NCBI RefSeq assembly: GCF_000621745.1
Contig: NZ_JHXK01000005.1
Span: forward strand, 356,517-420,516
Length of the DNA: 64,000 bases
Direction of reading: 5' to 3'
Source of the DNA: Clostridium beijerinckii HUN142
Lineage (GTDB): Bacteria > Bacillota > Clostridia > Clostridiales > Clostridiaceae
Part shown: piece after piece, positions 19,633 through 30,075 of the stretch
Layout of the letters: every line of letters starts with the position of its first letter
Numbering within the stretch: the stretch's first letter is position 1
Notes under the pieces: generated by a model
Databases searched by the model: none
What the model saw: the letters and a program-made list of their open reading frames with translations, nothing else
What the model was told of the DNA's origin: nothing
Made by a program: the position numbers and the translations under genes

Positions 19633-20076
19633 CTAAATCAAAATCTTGAAAACTGCTGTACCAATTTTTATCTCATCTTTATTAGACAGTTTTGCTTTAC
19701 CATTTATCTTATTTTTATTTAGGTAAGTACCATTTGTACTATTTAAATCTTCTATAAATAAGGAACTATTCCTTATGATAATTCTTGCATGACTTCCTGA
19801 AACATGTTGATCACATAATACAATAGAATTATCATCTTTTCTTCCTATTGTCAAATCTGACCTTATAGGAATGATTGATCCATCCTTTAAATCTTTGCTA
19901 CTTCCAGAATTTATAATTTCTAAGCCATAACTTCCTTTTGCTGTAGGCGGCCTTCTTTTCTTTCCTCCATTTTTAACATCCCTATACATTATCTTTAGCG
20001 CATAGTATATTATTACATATAGTATAACAATAAAAACAATTCCAAAAAAACCAGCAATTATTCTCGAAAAACTCAT
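19633..20076 (-). CDS. Membrane-anchored FHA-domain protein (FhaB-like)
   Basis: An N-terminal membrane span (about residues 7-28, IIAGFFGIVFIVILYVIIYY) is followed by a basic linker and a forkhead-associated domain at about 65-147. The FHA phosphothreonine-binding residues are in LTIGRKDDNS, VSGSHARI and LNSTNGTYLN. FhaB/FipA in mycobacteria binds Ser/Thr-phosphorylated partners and helps control wall synthesis. The neighbouring SEDS and PBP genes suggest the same job here. No Ser/Thr kinase gene is in the window. The start follows GAGGTGAAAAT. Confidence 0.9.
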   Translation of the reverse strand: MSFSRIIAGFFGIVFIVILYVIIYYALKIMYRDVKNGGKKRRPPTAKGSYGLEIINSGSSKDLKDGSIIPIRSDLTIGRKDDNSIVLCDQHVSGSHARIIIRNSSLFIEDLNSTNGTYLNKNKINGKAKLSNKDEIKIGTAVFKILI

Positions 20077-20438
20077 ATTTTCACCTCAATATTCATTCCT
20101 GTATCCATTGTATATGTAAAATAACTTTCAAAAATCTATAAGTTGTAATTTACATTTACCCTACTAATGATTATACAATAAAAAAGTAAGTATGACATTC
20201 AAAAGTGCCACTTAATTAATATATATTATTATATCATCTAGATTATTTTAATATCTACTTATCATATTCTGTCCTATAATGCCCCAATTGTCAATTTTCA
20301 ATATAATTTCTTCATAAAAACTTTATTTTTTAATTTTATGTTTTATATATCTTACAAGTTGGGCATTATAATTACCAATTATAGGTCTTAATATTATAGC
20401 TCTAAATATGAGTACCTATTCCTTAATATCCATAAGTT
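20077..20438. other. Intergenic region with a long-range inverted repeat
   Basis: The gap between uvrA and the FHA gene is AT-rich and holds no open frame with a ribosome site. Its one notable structure is the pair of 17-base arms listed separately at 20275-20370. Confidence 0.5.
20275..20370. repeat. 17-bp inverted repeat flanking an AT-rich 62-base spacer
   Basis: TATAATGCCCCAATTGT at 20275-20291 and ACAAGTTGGGCATTATA at 20354-20370 are inverted copies with two mismatches. The GC-containing arms stand out in this AT-rich gap. It could be a long-loop RNA hairpin after uvrA or a very small MITE-like element; no target-site duplication is evident. Confidence 0.5.
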
Positions 20439-23264
20439 TTATCTAAGCACATCTTTCAAATACTTACCTGTATAAGATTCCTCAACTTTGCATAGTTCCT
20501 CTGGAGTTCCATATTTTATAATTGTACCACCCTTATCTCCACCTTCTGGGCCTAAATCAATTAGATAGTCTGCACATTTTATCATATCTAGATTATGTTC
20601 AATTACAACCACAGTATTTCCTGTTTCCACTAAACTTTGAAGTATTTCTATTAATCTGCTGACATCATCTACATGTAACCCTGTTGTTGGTTCGTCTAAT
20701 ATATAAAGAGTTTTTCCTGTGCTTCTCTTTGATAATTCATATGCCAACTTAATTCTTTGTGCTTCTCCTCCTGATAATTGAGTTGAAGGCTGACCTAACC
20801 TAATATATCCAAGTCCTACATCATTTAATGTCCTTAATTTATTCTCAATTCTAGGTATATTTTCAAAGAATTTCAACGCTTCTTCAACTGTCATTTTTAA
20901 TGTATCATCTATATTCTTGCCTTTATACTTTACTTCTAAAGTTTCCCTATTATACCTCTTTCCCTTACATACTTCACATGGAACATAAACATCTGATAAA
21001 AATTGCATTTCTATTTTTATTATTCCATCTCCAGAACAAGCTTCACATCTTCCACCTTTAACATTAAAGCTAAATCTACCTTGCTTATATCCTCTCATTT
21101 TAGCTTCCGTAGTCTGTGAAAAGAGCTCTCTAATTATATCAAACGTACCTGTATAGGTTGCTGGATTAGAACGTGGTGTTCTTCCAATCGGACTTTGATT
21201 TATGTCTATTATTTTATCTATATTTTCATATCCAATTATTTCTTTATGGTTTCCTACTGGATTTTTACTCTTGTTTACTAATCTATTTAAACCTTTATAG
21301 AGTATTTCATTTACTAAAGTACTTTTTCCAGAACCAGAAACTCCTGTAACCATAGTTAAAGTACCAAGTGGAATTGATACATTTATATTCTTTAGGTTAT
21401 TTTCCTTAGCACCTACGATTTTTATTTTTTGTCCATTACCTTTCCTTCTAGTCGCCGGGATCTGAATTGACTTTCTACCAGTTAAATATTGACCTGTTAT
21501 TGATTTTTCACATGCTTTAACTTCATTAAGTGTTCCAGCAACAACTACTTCTCCGCCATGTTCTCCCGCACCCGGTCCAATATCAACAATGTAATCTGCT
21601 TCCTTCATGGTATCTTCATCGTGTTCTACAACAACTACTGTATTTCCAACATCCCTTAGATTTTTCAAAGTATGTATTAACCTGTCATTATCCCTTTGAT
21701 GCAATCCAATACTTGGTTCATCTAATATATATAAAACACCCATAAGTGCTGAACCAATTTGTGTTGCAAGCCTTATTCTTTGTGATTCTCCGCCTGATAA
21801 TGTTCCAGAATTTCTTGATAAGCTTAAATAGTCTAAACCAACATCTAATAAAAACTGCAGCCTATTTTTAATCTCTTTTATAATTTGTTCACTTATAAGT
21901 TTATTTTTTTCTGAAAACTCCACTCCATTTATGAATTCAAGTTCTTCTTTTATTGACATACTTGTAAATTCATATATATTTTTTCCACCAACAGTAACTG
22001 CTAGCACTTCCTTTTTTAATCTAGCTCCTTTACATTTTGGACACGAATCATTACTCATGTATTGCTCTATTTCGCCCTTTATAAGATCTGAATTACTCTC
22101 TCTGTACCTTCTGCTTAATGCATTGATTTCTCCTTCAAATGCATAACTATAGGTAGCTTTAACCCCATCTTTCACGTATTCAACTCTAAGTTTTTTCCCA
22201 TCTGTTCCATACAATAATAAATCGATATGTTCTTTATCCAAATCTTTTATAGGTCTGCTTAAATCCAATCCAAACTCCTTAGTTAATGCCTGAAGTATTG
22301 CATATGTCCAAGAATCTTCTTTTAGTCTTCCACTTCCCCAGCTTGCTATTGCTCCTTCCATAACACTTAATTCTCTATTAGGTATAACAAGCTTTTCATC
22401 TATCTCCATAAGACTTCCAAGTCCATCACAATGATCGCACTTTCCATATGGAGCATTAAATGAGAATAATCTAGGCGATAACTCATCAATACTTATTCCG
22501 CAATCCGGACAAGCAAAGTTCTCACTAAATAGAGTTTCTTCTCCTCCAATAACGCTGATTATAACTAATCCTTCACCCATCTTTAAAGATGCTTCTACAG
22601 ATTCTGTAAGTCTTCCTTCGATACCTTCCTTTATAACAATTCTATCAATAACAGCTTCAATATTATGCTTTTTATTTTTATCTAACTTCACTTCTTCTTC
22701 AGTTAAGTCATAAATTTCCCCATCTATTCTTGCTCTAACAAATCCGCTCTTCTTTATATGTTCTAATATCTTTTCATGAGTTCCTTTTCTTCCCTTAACT
22801 ACAGGTGATAACACTTGAAGTTTTGTTCTATCTCCATAACTCATAATTTGATCAACAATTTGATCAACAGATTGTTTGGTAATTTCCTTTCCGCATTTTG
22901 GACAGTGAGGAATTCCCACTCTAGCATATAATAGTCTTAAATAATCATATATTTCAGTTATTGTTCCAACTGTAGATCTTGGATTTTTACTTGTCGTCTT
23001 TTGATCTATTGATATTGCAGGTGATAATCCTTCTATATATTCCACATTAGGTTTATCCATTTGTCCTAAAAATTGCCGTGCGTAAGAAGATAAAGATTCA
23101 ACATATCTTCTTTGCCCTTCAGCATATAATGTATCAAAGGCCAAAGAGGACTTACCTGATCCTGATAATCCTGTAAGTACAACTAGTTTATCTCTTGGTA
23201 TTTCTAAACTGACATTCTTTAAATTATTAACTTTCGCACCTTTTATTATTATCTTATCGTTCAT
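20439..23264 (-). CDS. uvrA: UvrABC excinuclease subunit A
   Basis: The damage-sensing ATPase of nucleotide excision repair. Two ABC ATPase modules are visible: first Walker [17 protein letters not shown] and second [16 protein letters not shown], with signatures [12 protein letters not shown] and [12 protein letters not shown]. Zinc-finger cysteines include CPKCGKE, CPDCG with CDHCDG, and CEACSGDG with CEVCKGKRY. Length 941 is normal. The start follows AGGAGG. It lies 76 bases after uvrB on the same strand, the usual uvrBA operon. Confidence 0.98.
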   Translation of the reverse strand: MNDKIIIKGAKVNNLKNVSLEIPRDKLVVLTGLSGSGKSSLAFDTLYAEGQRRYVESLSSYARQFLGQMDKPNVEYIEGLSPAISIDQKTTSKNPRSTVGTITEIYDYLRLLYARVGIPHCPKCGKEITKQSVDQIVDQIMSYGDRTKLQVLSPVVKGRKGTHEKILEHIKKSGFVRARIDGEIYDLTEEEVKLDKNKKHNIEAVIDRIVIKEGIEGRLTESVEASLKMGEGLVIISVIGGEETLFSENFACPDCGISIDELSPRLFSFNAPYGKCDHCDGLGSLMEIDEKLVIPNRELSVMEGAIASWGSGRLKEDSWTYAILQALTKEFGLDLSRPIKDLDKEHIDLLLYGTDGKKLRVEYVKDGVKATYSYAFEGEINALSRRYRESNSDLIKGEIEQYMSNDSCPKCKGARLKKEVLAVTVGGKNIYEFTSMSIKEELEFINGVEFSEKNKLISEQIIKEIKNRLQFLLDVGLDYLSLSRNSGTLSGGESQRIRLATQIGSALMGVLYILDEPSIGLHQRDNDRLIHTLKNLRDVGNTVVVVEHDEDTMKEADYIVDIGPGAGEHGGEVVVAGTLNEVKACEKSITGQYLTGRKSIQIPATRRKGNGQKIKIVGAKENNLKNINVSIPLGTLTMVTGVSGSGKSTLVNEILYKGLNRLVNKSKNPVGNHKEIIGYENIDKIIDINQSPIGRTPRSNPATYTGTFDIIRELFSQTTEAKMRGYKQGRFSFNVKGGRCEACSGDGIIKIEMQFLSDVYVPCEVCKGKRYNRETLEVKYKGKNIDDTLKMTVEEALKFFENIPRIENKLRTLNDVGLGYIRLGQPSTQLSGGEAQRIKLAYELSKRSTGKTLYILDEPTTGLHVDDVSRLIEILQSLVETGNTVVVIEHNLDMIKCADYLIDLGPEGGDKGGTIIKYGTPEELCKVEESYTGKYLKDVLR

Positions 23265-23340
23265 TAAACTAACCTCCTACTTAATGGACAATACATAATT
23301 CGTAATTTTATATAATATGTTACATATTCATTATTACTCA

Positions 23341-25314
23341 TTATTTCTTATCTTTAATTTCATTAATGATATCTCTAAGCTCAGCCGCTCTTTCGAATTG
23401 AAGATTTTTTGCCGCTAAAAGCATTTCTTCTGTGAGATCTTTAATTAACTTATCTTTTTCTTTCTTAGTAAGTTTTTTCTTATCCGCAGTCTTATATTCT
23501 TCAACTTCCTCTGCAACCTTTGTAGCCTCTATAATATCCCTTACATCTTTAATTATTGTTGTAGGTACCATTCCATGTCTTTCGTTATGCTCTTTTTGCA
23601 GAGCTCTTCTTCTTTCGGTTTCTTTCATCGCTTTATCCATAGACTTTGTTATATTGTCAGCGTACATTATAACCTTGCTTTCTGAATTTCTGGCTGCTCT
23701 TCCTATAGTTTGTATTAGTGATGTTTCTGACCTTAAAAAGCCTTCTTTATCGGCATCTAAAATTGCAACTAAAGCTACTTCTGGTATATCTAATCCTTCT
23801 CTTAAAAGATTTATTCCTACAAGTACATCATATTCGCCAAGTCTTAAATCTCTTATGATTTTCATTCTTTCTATAGTATCAATATCTGAATGCATATAAG
23901 TTGTTTTAACACCAAGCTCTATTAAATATTTAGTTAAATCTTCTGCCATACGCTTAGTTAATGTTGTTATCAATATTCTAAATCCACATTCTATTGTTTT
24001 ATTAATTTCTCCATACAAATCATCTATCTGCCCTTTAATCGGCCTTATAATAATTTCTGGATCTAACAAACCTGTAGGTCTTATAATTTGTTCAGCAATT
24101 TCTTCAGAATTATCTATTTCATAAGCCGATGGAGTAGCACTTACGAATACTACCTGATTAACTTTCTTTTCAAATTCCTCAAACTTTAGTGGCCTATTAT
24201 CATAGGCACAAGGAAGCCTAAATCCATAATCTACTAATGTATTTTTTCTTGATCTATCTCCTGCATACATTGCTCTAACTTGAGGCAATGTTACATGACT
24301 TTCATCTATAAACATAAGAAAATCTTCAGGAAAATAATCTATTAATGTTTTAGGTGGCGTTCCTGAAGCCCTGCCATCTAATATTCTAGAATAGTTCTCA
24401 ATCCCACTACAATATCCCATTTCTTTTATCATCTCAATATCAAAGTTAGTTCTTTGCCTTAACCTTTGAGCTTCTAAAAGTTTATCCTGAGCATTAAGTT
24501 CTCTTAGCCTCTCCTCTAATTCCCCTTCAATTATACCAATTGCTTTATCAACAGTTTCTCTAGATGTGGCAAAGTGAGATGCAGGAGTTATAGCTACATG
24601 ATTTCTTTCTCCTAAAATGCTTCCTGTTAATACGTCAAATTCTCTTATTCTATCAATTTCATCTCCGAAAAATTCAATTCTAATCCCTTTATTTGAATAC
24701 GATGCAGGAATTATATCTAGGGAATCTCCTCTAACTCTAAAGGTTCCTCTTGAAAAGTCTATATCATTTCTTTCATATTGAATTTCTATAAGCTTCTTTA
24801 TAACTTCATCTCTCTCTTTTTCCATTCCAGTTCTAAGACTTATAGTCAACTTTTTATATTCATCTGGATTACCTAGACCGTATATGCAAGAAACAGAGGC
24901 AACAATTATTACATCCCTTCTTTCAAAAAGAGCTGAAGTGGCTGAATGCCTTAATTTATCTATTTCATCATTTATTGATGCATCTTTTTCTATAAATGTA
25001 TCTGTTTGAGGCACATATGCTTCCGGTTGATAATAGTCATAATAAGATACAAAGTATTCCACTATATTATCAGGAAAAAACTCTTTAAATTCCGAGCATA
25101 ATTGTGCTGCTAAAGTTTTATTATGCGCTAAGATTATAGTAGGTCTTTGTAATTTTTCTATAATATTTGCCATAGTAAATGTTTTTCCTGAACCTGTTAC
25201 TCCAAGCAAAGTTTGACATCTATTATTGTTTTTTATTGAATTAACTAATTTATCGATTGCTTGCGGTTGATCCCCCGTAGGTTTAAATCTTGAGTGTATT
25301 TTAAATTCTCCCAT
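23341..25314 (-). CDS. uvrB: UvrABC excinuclease subunit B
   Basis: UvrB verifies damage and positions UvrC. Walker A is [17 protein letters not shown], the damage-probing beta-hairpin is in [20 protein letters not shown], the DEAD-like box is [12 protein letters not shown], and helicase motif VI is [13 protein letters not shown] motif ends the protein ([17 protein letters not shown]). The start is ATG 25314 ([18 protein letters not shown]) after GGAGG; the longer frame to 25350 has no ribosome site. Length 657 is normal. It is the first gene of uvrBA. Confidence 0.98.
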   Translation of the reverse strand: MGEFKIHSRFKPTGDQPQAIDKLVNSIKNNNRCQTLLGVTGSGKTFTMANIIEKLQRPTIILAHNKTLAAQLCSEFKEFFPDNIVEYFVSYYDYYQPEAYVPQTDTFIEKDASINDEIDKLRHSATSALFERRDVIIVASVSCIYGLGNPDEYKKLTISLRTGMEKERDEVIKKLIEIQYERNDIDFSRGTFRVRGDSLDIIPASYSNKGIRIEFFGDEIDRIREFDVLTGSILGERNHVAITPASHFATSRETVDKAIGIIEGELEERLRELNAQDKLLEAQRLRQRTNFDIEMIKEMGYCSGIENYSRILDGRASGTPPKTLIDYFPEDFLMFIDESHVTLPQVRAMYAGDRSRKNTLVDYGFRLPCAYDNRPLKFEEFEKKVNQVVFVSATPSAYEIDNSEEIAEQIIRPTGLLDPEIIIRPIKGQIDDLYGEINKTIECGFRILITTLTKRMAEDLTKYLIELGVKTTYMHSDIDTIERMKIIRDLRLGEYDVLVGINLLREGLDIPEVALVAILDADKEGFLRSETSLIQTIGRAARNSESKVIMYADNITKSMDKAMKETERRRALQKEHNERHGMVPTTIIKDVRDIIEATKVAEEVEEYKTADKKKLTKKEKDKLIKDLTEEMLLAAKNLQFERAAELRDIINEIKDKK

Positions 25315-25561
25315 TGTATTACCTCCAATCCGAACAGACATTCGTATCATATGTATATTTTACTTTTCCTTAAGTATTAAGTCAATAAATTATGCTATTT
25401 ATTTTGAATACTCACTTATGTTTTTAATACTGTCCATAAATCTAAAATATTATAATTATCAGATATTTACTTTATTTAATCGAGTTATAATTAAAATTAT
25501 TTATTAATTAAAAATTACACTGAATATAAATATCTCTCACTTCAATTTTTTTATCAATTAA

Positions 25562-25583
25562 AGAAAAAAGTGGCTAAGCCACC
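25562..25583 (-). terminator. Rho-independent terminator after the PDZ gene
   Basis: On the minus strand GTGGC-TTA-GCCAC is followed by TTTTTTC, seven bases after the stop codon. It probably ends the ftsE-ftsX-ctp-PDZ set before uvrB. Confidence 0.85.
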
Positions 25584-25589
25584 TTCTAA

Positions 25590-26948
25590 TCACATCTTAT
25601 TATCTTTATTTTTAATATCCTTATTATGCTCCATATCATTCTCTTTTTTTATTTTATAATCGACGTTTTTTTCTGAACCTTTTAATGAATTCAAAACGCT
25701 TTTAAAATCCTCTCCGTCGACTGCCACAATATCTTCTTCGCTTACATTTCTAGGCACCAATAAAATTCCAAGCCTAGTATTTTTATTATGCCTAAATTGA
25801 ATATCTTTCACCATCCCATGGGAATTTTTAACTTTAAGAACTGCATTGTATAAGTTTTCCTTTAAAATCCCATAAACTTCCGCTTCTGAATTAATACTTT
25901 TACCGTTAACTGATAAAACTTTACTTTCAATGCCAATTCCAAATTCCCGCATCTTAGAATCTGCTGATATTTCCAGAACCATCAGGCCTTCCTCATCGCT
26001 AACAAACTTAGGCATCTTGTTTTTCTCACTATTTACTTGAAGCTTAAGCATTAATTCATGAGTTACTGGCATAAAAATCACAATAAATATTTCCCCAATA
26101 ATTCCGAACCTAGCAATTTGAGCTGAAATTATTAGAAGAATTCCATAAACTAATATGTGAACTCCTGAGGATACAGCTTTTTCTCTTTTGCTTTTTGTAA
26201 ATGTAATCGAAGAATAACCTAATACCATATAAAAAGGAACTATAGAAATAATACTTCCAGCTATTAAAGCGAGTCCATATGGTAATTTAATTAATGGCCA
26301 CCAATCCGGATTAGATATAGAGTCTGTCATATAACTCAACATTGAATTATTTGCATTCATAGCAATAATTATTGCTATTGGCAATGCCCAATATCTTTTT
26401 AATGCATATCCGCCTAAAATTTTATTGTTTCTATTTGTAAATACAGGTACAGCTCCTCTATCTCCATCAATAATTACTAATATTCCTTCAATAACATGAA
26501 ATACTCCTATAAGAATTGCTAAATAAAATATATTTAAATCCAAAACTCCTAAGCTATTAGGAATGAATATATTAATCAATTTAATTATAATTACTAAGCC
26601 ACCTAGAATTGCTCCTGAATAAGAAAAGCATATTAACCTTGGTCTTATAAGCATTAATAATATTGATATAACAAACAAATACGATATTCCAGAATTTTCA
26701 CTAAAAACTACACCTAAACTTGTAAGTATTATGCTTCCTATAATTCCACCTATAATTCCTAAAACAAGTTGAGATAGTGTAAGTTCAATAGATGAATTTA
26801 CACTACCTCCTAAAATTATTTTTTGCATAGTTACTACTTTTTTGTTCTTTGAATGTAGTACTATTATTAAAAGTATTAATAAGAATACTAATGGAGGGGT
26901 TACTATCGCACCTGACACGCTTCGTAGCGTATATATAAATAAACCCAT
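25590..26948 (-). CDS. Polytopic membrane protein with C-terminal PDZ domain (MinJ-like)
   Basis: Seven or eight hydrophobic spans fill residues 1 to about 305. A PDZ-like domain follows (about 315-400: GLMVLEISADSKMREFGIG, VLSVNGKSINSEAEVYGIL) with a charged tail. Bacillus MinJ, which links DivIVA to MinCD at the septum, has this topology. In Bacillus minJ also lies in the ftsE-ftsX-ctpB-minJ-uvrBA neighbourhood, as here. The identification therefore rests on topology and gene order, not on a conserved motif. The gene begins 11 bases after the protease gene. ATG follows GGGAGGG. Confidence 0.75.
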   Translation of the reverse strand: MGLFIYTLRSVSGAIVTPPLVFLLILLIIVLHSKNKKVVTMQKIILGGSVNSSIELTLSQLVLGIIGGIIGSIILTSLGVVFSENSGISYLFVISILLMLIRPRLICFSYSGAILGGLVIIIKLINIFIPNSLGVLDLNIFYLAILIGVFHVIEGILVIIDGDRGAVPVFTNRNNKILGGYALKRYWALPIAIIIAMNANNSMLSYMTDSISNPDWWPLIKLPYGLALIAGSIISIVPFYMVLGYSSITFTKSKREKAVSSGVHILVYGILLIISAQIARFGIIGEIFIVIFMPVTHELMLKLQVNSEKNKMPKFVSDEEGLMVLEISADSKMREFGIGIESKVLSVNGKSINSEAEVYGILKENLYNAVLKVKNSHGMVKDIQFRHNKNTRLGILLVPRNVSEEDIVAVDGEDFKSVLNSLKGSEKNVDYKIKKENDMEHNKDIKNKDNKM

Positions 26949-26959
26949 TTAATCCCTCC

Positions 26960-28222
26960 CTATTGGATCTTTTCTCCTATTTTTTCAATTGCTGTCTTCA
27001 ATTGTTCATCGGCATTTTTATCATAGCCCTTTTCATCAATACTAATAGGTGTTGTAACCTCAAAGTCCGGTGCTATTCCTTTTTTATGGATATTCTCTCC
27101 ATTTGGAGTATAGTATTTAGAAATAGTTACCTTAAGTCCACCAATATTATCATCAAATTTAATTGTTTGCTGAACTATGCCTTTCCCAAAAGTAGTTTTT
27201 CCAACAATTGTTGCTGCTCCATAATCTCTCAAAGCCCCAGTTACAACTTCTGATGCACTAGCGCTATTTCCATTAACTAATAAAACTAATGGCATTCCTT
27301 CTGCATCTCCCCCAATAGATAACGAATCATTTCTGTTCTCATATTTATCAATTGTGTAGGTTATTATCTTTCCTTTTGGAATAAACTGTGATGCAACTCC
27401 TACTGCTTCTGTTAATAGCCCACCAGGATTTTCTCTCAAATCTACTATTAAGCCTTTCATCCCTTGAGATTTTAATTCATCAATAGTATTTTTAAAATCT
27501 TCCGTAGTATTTTCATTCATGAAAGTCTTTATACGAATATACCCTATCGAAGAATCTAGCATATTTCCCTTTATTGACTCAATCTTTACTTTTTCTGGCG
27601 TTACATTAACATCAAATTCATTTGTATCTGCTCTCTTAATAGTCAGTTTCAACTCTGAATTATTTGCCTCTGCAATCATAGACGTTGCTTTTTTTAAATC
27701 ATCGCCTGATACATCTACATCATTTATTTTTTCAATTATATCATTTTCTTGTAGTCCAGCCCTGTCAGCAGGCGCTCCCTTAACAGTTTCCAAAATTGTT
27801 ACCTGCTTATCTTTTAATGTAACAGTAACACCTATCCCTGTCATGCTTCCGCTACTTTGTTTCATTAAATCATCAAATTCGCTTTGATTCATGAATACAG
27901 TATATTGATCATTTAAGGCATTAGTCATTCCCTTAATGGCTCCTTCTAAGAGAGCATTATCATCAATTTCACCATCAAACTTTTCAATTAATTTATCTCT
28001 AACTGTAAAAAGTGCTGAATATTTACTCTTATCATTTATCTGCGAAGCTGTACTCTTGACTTCTGGTGATGTTCTTACTAGAAATATGCCTTTAGTGGCT
28101 ATATAGTTCCCTCCTAAAAAGGATACACATATAAGAAGTACCATAAACAATATCGTTGGTATTAAAAGTATTTTTCTATTTTGTCTTCTATTTGCAAATA
28201 TGTATTTTCTTGATTCCTTCAC
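26960..28222 (-). CDS. S41-family C-terminal processing protease (CtpA/CtpB type)
   Basis: A membrane anchor at about residues 18-38 is followed by an N-terminal helical part, a PDZ domain at about 115-200 (GIGVTVTLKDKQ, APADRAGLQENDII) and the S41 protease domain. The catalytic triad is S322 in SASASE, K347 in FGKG and Q351; these spacings (25 and 4) match Bacillus CtpB S309/K334/Q338. It cleaves proteins outside the membrane; Bacillus CtpB signals in sporulation by cutting SpoIVFA. The start is GTG after AAAGGGAG. It sits between ftsX and the PDZ membrane protein. Confidence 0.93.
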   Translation of the reverse strand: MKESRKYIFANRRQNRKILLIPTILFMVLLICVSFLGGNYIATKGIFLVRTSPEVKSTASQINDKSKYSALFTVRDKLIEKFDGEIDDNALLEGAIKGMTNALNDQYTVFMNQSEFDDLMKQSSGSMTGIGVTVTLKDKQVTILETVKGAPADRAGLQENDIIEKINDVDVSGDDLKKATSMIAEANNSELKLTIKRADTNEFDVNVTPEKVKIESIKGNMLDSSIGYIRIKTFMNENTTEDFKNTIDELKSQGMKGLIVDLRENPGGLLTEAVGVASQFIPKGKIITYTIDKYENRNDSLSIGGDAEGMPLVLLVNGNSASASEVVTGALRDYGAATIVGKTTFGKGIVQQTIKFDDNIGGLKVTISKYYTPNGENIHKKGIAPDFEVTTPISIDEKGYDKNADEQLKTAIEKIGEKIQ

Positions 28223-28382
28223 CTATAAAGACTCCCTTTCATATGTATCATACATATAATCCCAATATATATCTTTATAGATTAAAGTGGATTATATTGT
28301 AAAGTTTTTCTCAAGATTTTATAGTATAAAAACTATTTTTCTTTATTCCTATTTTTATTATATTTACACTTATTTGCAAAAA

Positions 28383-29273
28383 TTATACCACTAAAAACTT
28401 CCTTAATGAAATTATACTAGCAATTCCACCAACTATAATGCCACCAAGCATAAATTGCCATAATAAAGTTGAGAAAATAAACGTTGCTGGTACAAGGCTT
28501 ACAAATACTAGTTGCGAAGCAATCCACCTAACTAGTCCATTATATGCAGCAAATAATGCTCCACATGCTAATGTTGCTCCAATAAACCCTATTACCATTC
28601 CCTCTATTACAAATGGCCATCTAATGAACCAGTCGGTAGCCCCTACAAATTTCATAATTCCAACTTCTCTTCTTCTTGAATATACAGTTAATTTTGTCGT
28701 ATTCATTATTAAGAATATTGAAACACCCACTAATATTATAAACAATCCAAAACCAACTATTTTTACACCATTTACTATTCCTACAATCTTGTCTACTAAT
28801 TCCTGTTGATCACCTATAGTCTCAACACCTTCGAAATCTTTTATTCCTTCACTTACAGCTGACGCATATTCTGGTGATTCCAGCTTCACTGTAAATGATG
28901 CTGAAAAAGGATTATTTTGCAACGTATACCCTTTTAGCAGCCCTTCATTTTCATTTGTAGTACTTTGAAAATTCTTGTACTCTTCTTCTTTTGATTGGTA
29001 TCTTACGTCTTTAACCCCTTCAATTTCTCGTAATTTTATTTCTATCTCTCTTTGATCAATAAGTTTTATATCATCCTTAAGGAATATTTTCAACTCCACT
29101 TTGTTCTGAACAGTACTTATTCCTTTGTTTATATTGTTAGCAACTAATATAAATATCCCCAAAACAAAGAATGTTATAAGTACAGTAATTACTGAAGCAA
29201 TACTAATAGTCTTATTTCTCTTTAAACTTGTAAATGCATCTTTAATAAAATGTGCAATAGTATTAATTTTCAT
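28383..29273 (-). CDS. ftsX: Cell division ABC transporter permease FtsX
   Basis: Four membrane spans with a large outside loop between the first two, the FtsX layout. The N-terminus MKINTIAHFIKDAFTSLKRNKT and the inner signature SRRREVGIMKFVGATDWFIRWP are typical. FtsEX uses ATP inside to switch on a peptidoglycan hydrolase outside (CwlO in Bacillus, PcsB in streptococci). The start chosen is ATG 29273 after GAGGTAAG, overlapping ftsE by 11 bases; a longer frame to 29321 would begin well inside ftsE. Length 296 is normal. Confidence 0.95.
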   Translation of the reverse strand: MKINTIAHFIKDAFTSLKRNKTISIASVITVLITFFVLGIFILVANNINKGISTVQNKVELKIFLKDDIKLIDQREIEIKLREIEGVKDVRYQSKEEEYKNFQSTTNENEGLLKGYTLQNNPFSASFTVKLESPEYASAVSEGIKDFEGVETIGDQQELVDKIVGIVNGVKIVGFGLFIILVGVSIFLIMNTTKLTVYSRRREVGIMKFVGATDWFIRWPFVIEGMVIGFIGATLACGALFAAYNGLVRWIASQLVFVSLVPATFIFSTLLWQFMLGGIIVGGIASIISLRKFLVV

Positions 29274-29949
29274 CTTCGTACTTACCTCTTTTCTCGTCTC
29301 TAACGATTTCTCCCTTTTCAATAGCTATAACTCTTTTTTTCATATAATCAACAATTTCTTTTGCGTGTGTAGCCATCAGAATTGTAGTTCCAGATTTATT
29401 TATATCCTCAAGTAATGACATTATTTCTCTAGCTGTATCTGGATCTAAGTTACCAGTAGGTTCATCAGCAATTAGAACAGATGGATTATTAACTAGCGCT
29501 CTTGCCAAAGAAACTCTCTGTTGCTCTCCTCCTGATAATTCGTTAGGAAACATTTTATATTTATGAGATAATCCAACTAACGATAATACCATTGGAACTC
29601 TTCTTCTTATATCCTTTTGAGATGCTTCTACAACTCTCATAGCAAATGCAACATTTTCATATACATTAAGAGTTGGTATCAGCCTAAAATCTTGGAATAC
29701 CATTCCTATCTTTCTTCTGTAATAAGGTATTTGCTGCCTATTAATAGTCGATAAATCTTTATCCCCTATTAATATTTTTCCATTGGTTGGTTCAATTTCT
29801 TTCAAAAGCATCTTTATAAAAGTAGATTTCCCTGATCCACTTGGTCCTACTAAAAATACAAATTCTCCTGCTTCTATCTCAACATTAATATCTGATAATG
29901 CTTTTACATTATTATTGTAAATTTTAGATACTCCTCTAAACTCGATCAT
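29263..29949 (-). CDS. ftsE: Cell division ATP-binding protein FtsE
   Basis: An ABC ATPase of 228 residues. Walker A is GPSGSGKSTFIKMLL, the signature is LSGGEQQRVSLARAL, Walker B is VLIADEPTGNLDP, and the H-loop is MATHAKEI. It is the cytoplasmic partner of FtsX, encoded immediately downstream with overlap. I take ATG 29949 (MIEFRGVSKIY), nine bases after AAGGAG, over the TTG two codons earlier. First gene of the FtsEX-protease-PDZ set. Confidence 0.96.
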   Translation of the reverse strand: MIEFRGVSKIYNNNVKALSDINVEIEAGEFVFLVGPSGSGKSTFIKMLLKEIEPTNGKILIGDKDLSTINRQQIPYYRRKIGMVFQDFRLIPTLNVYENVAFAMRVVEASQKDIRRRVPMVLSLVGLSHKYKMFPNELSGGEQQRVSLARALVNNPSVLIADEPTGNLDPDTAREIMSLLEDINKSGTTILMATHAKEIVDYMKKRVIAIEKGEIVRDEKRGKYEDEN

Positions 29950-30075
29950 ACTCAAACACTCCTTCTTTATTGTATATTCCGCAAATTAATTGCAAAACCT
30001 ACAAAATTAATTATAACATAAGAATACTTTCTAATGTTATACAAATTTATTAAATTTGGAGCCATTTGTTGGTAA

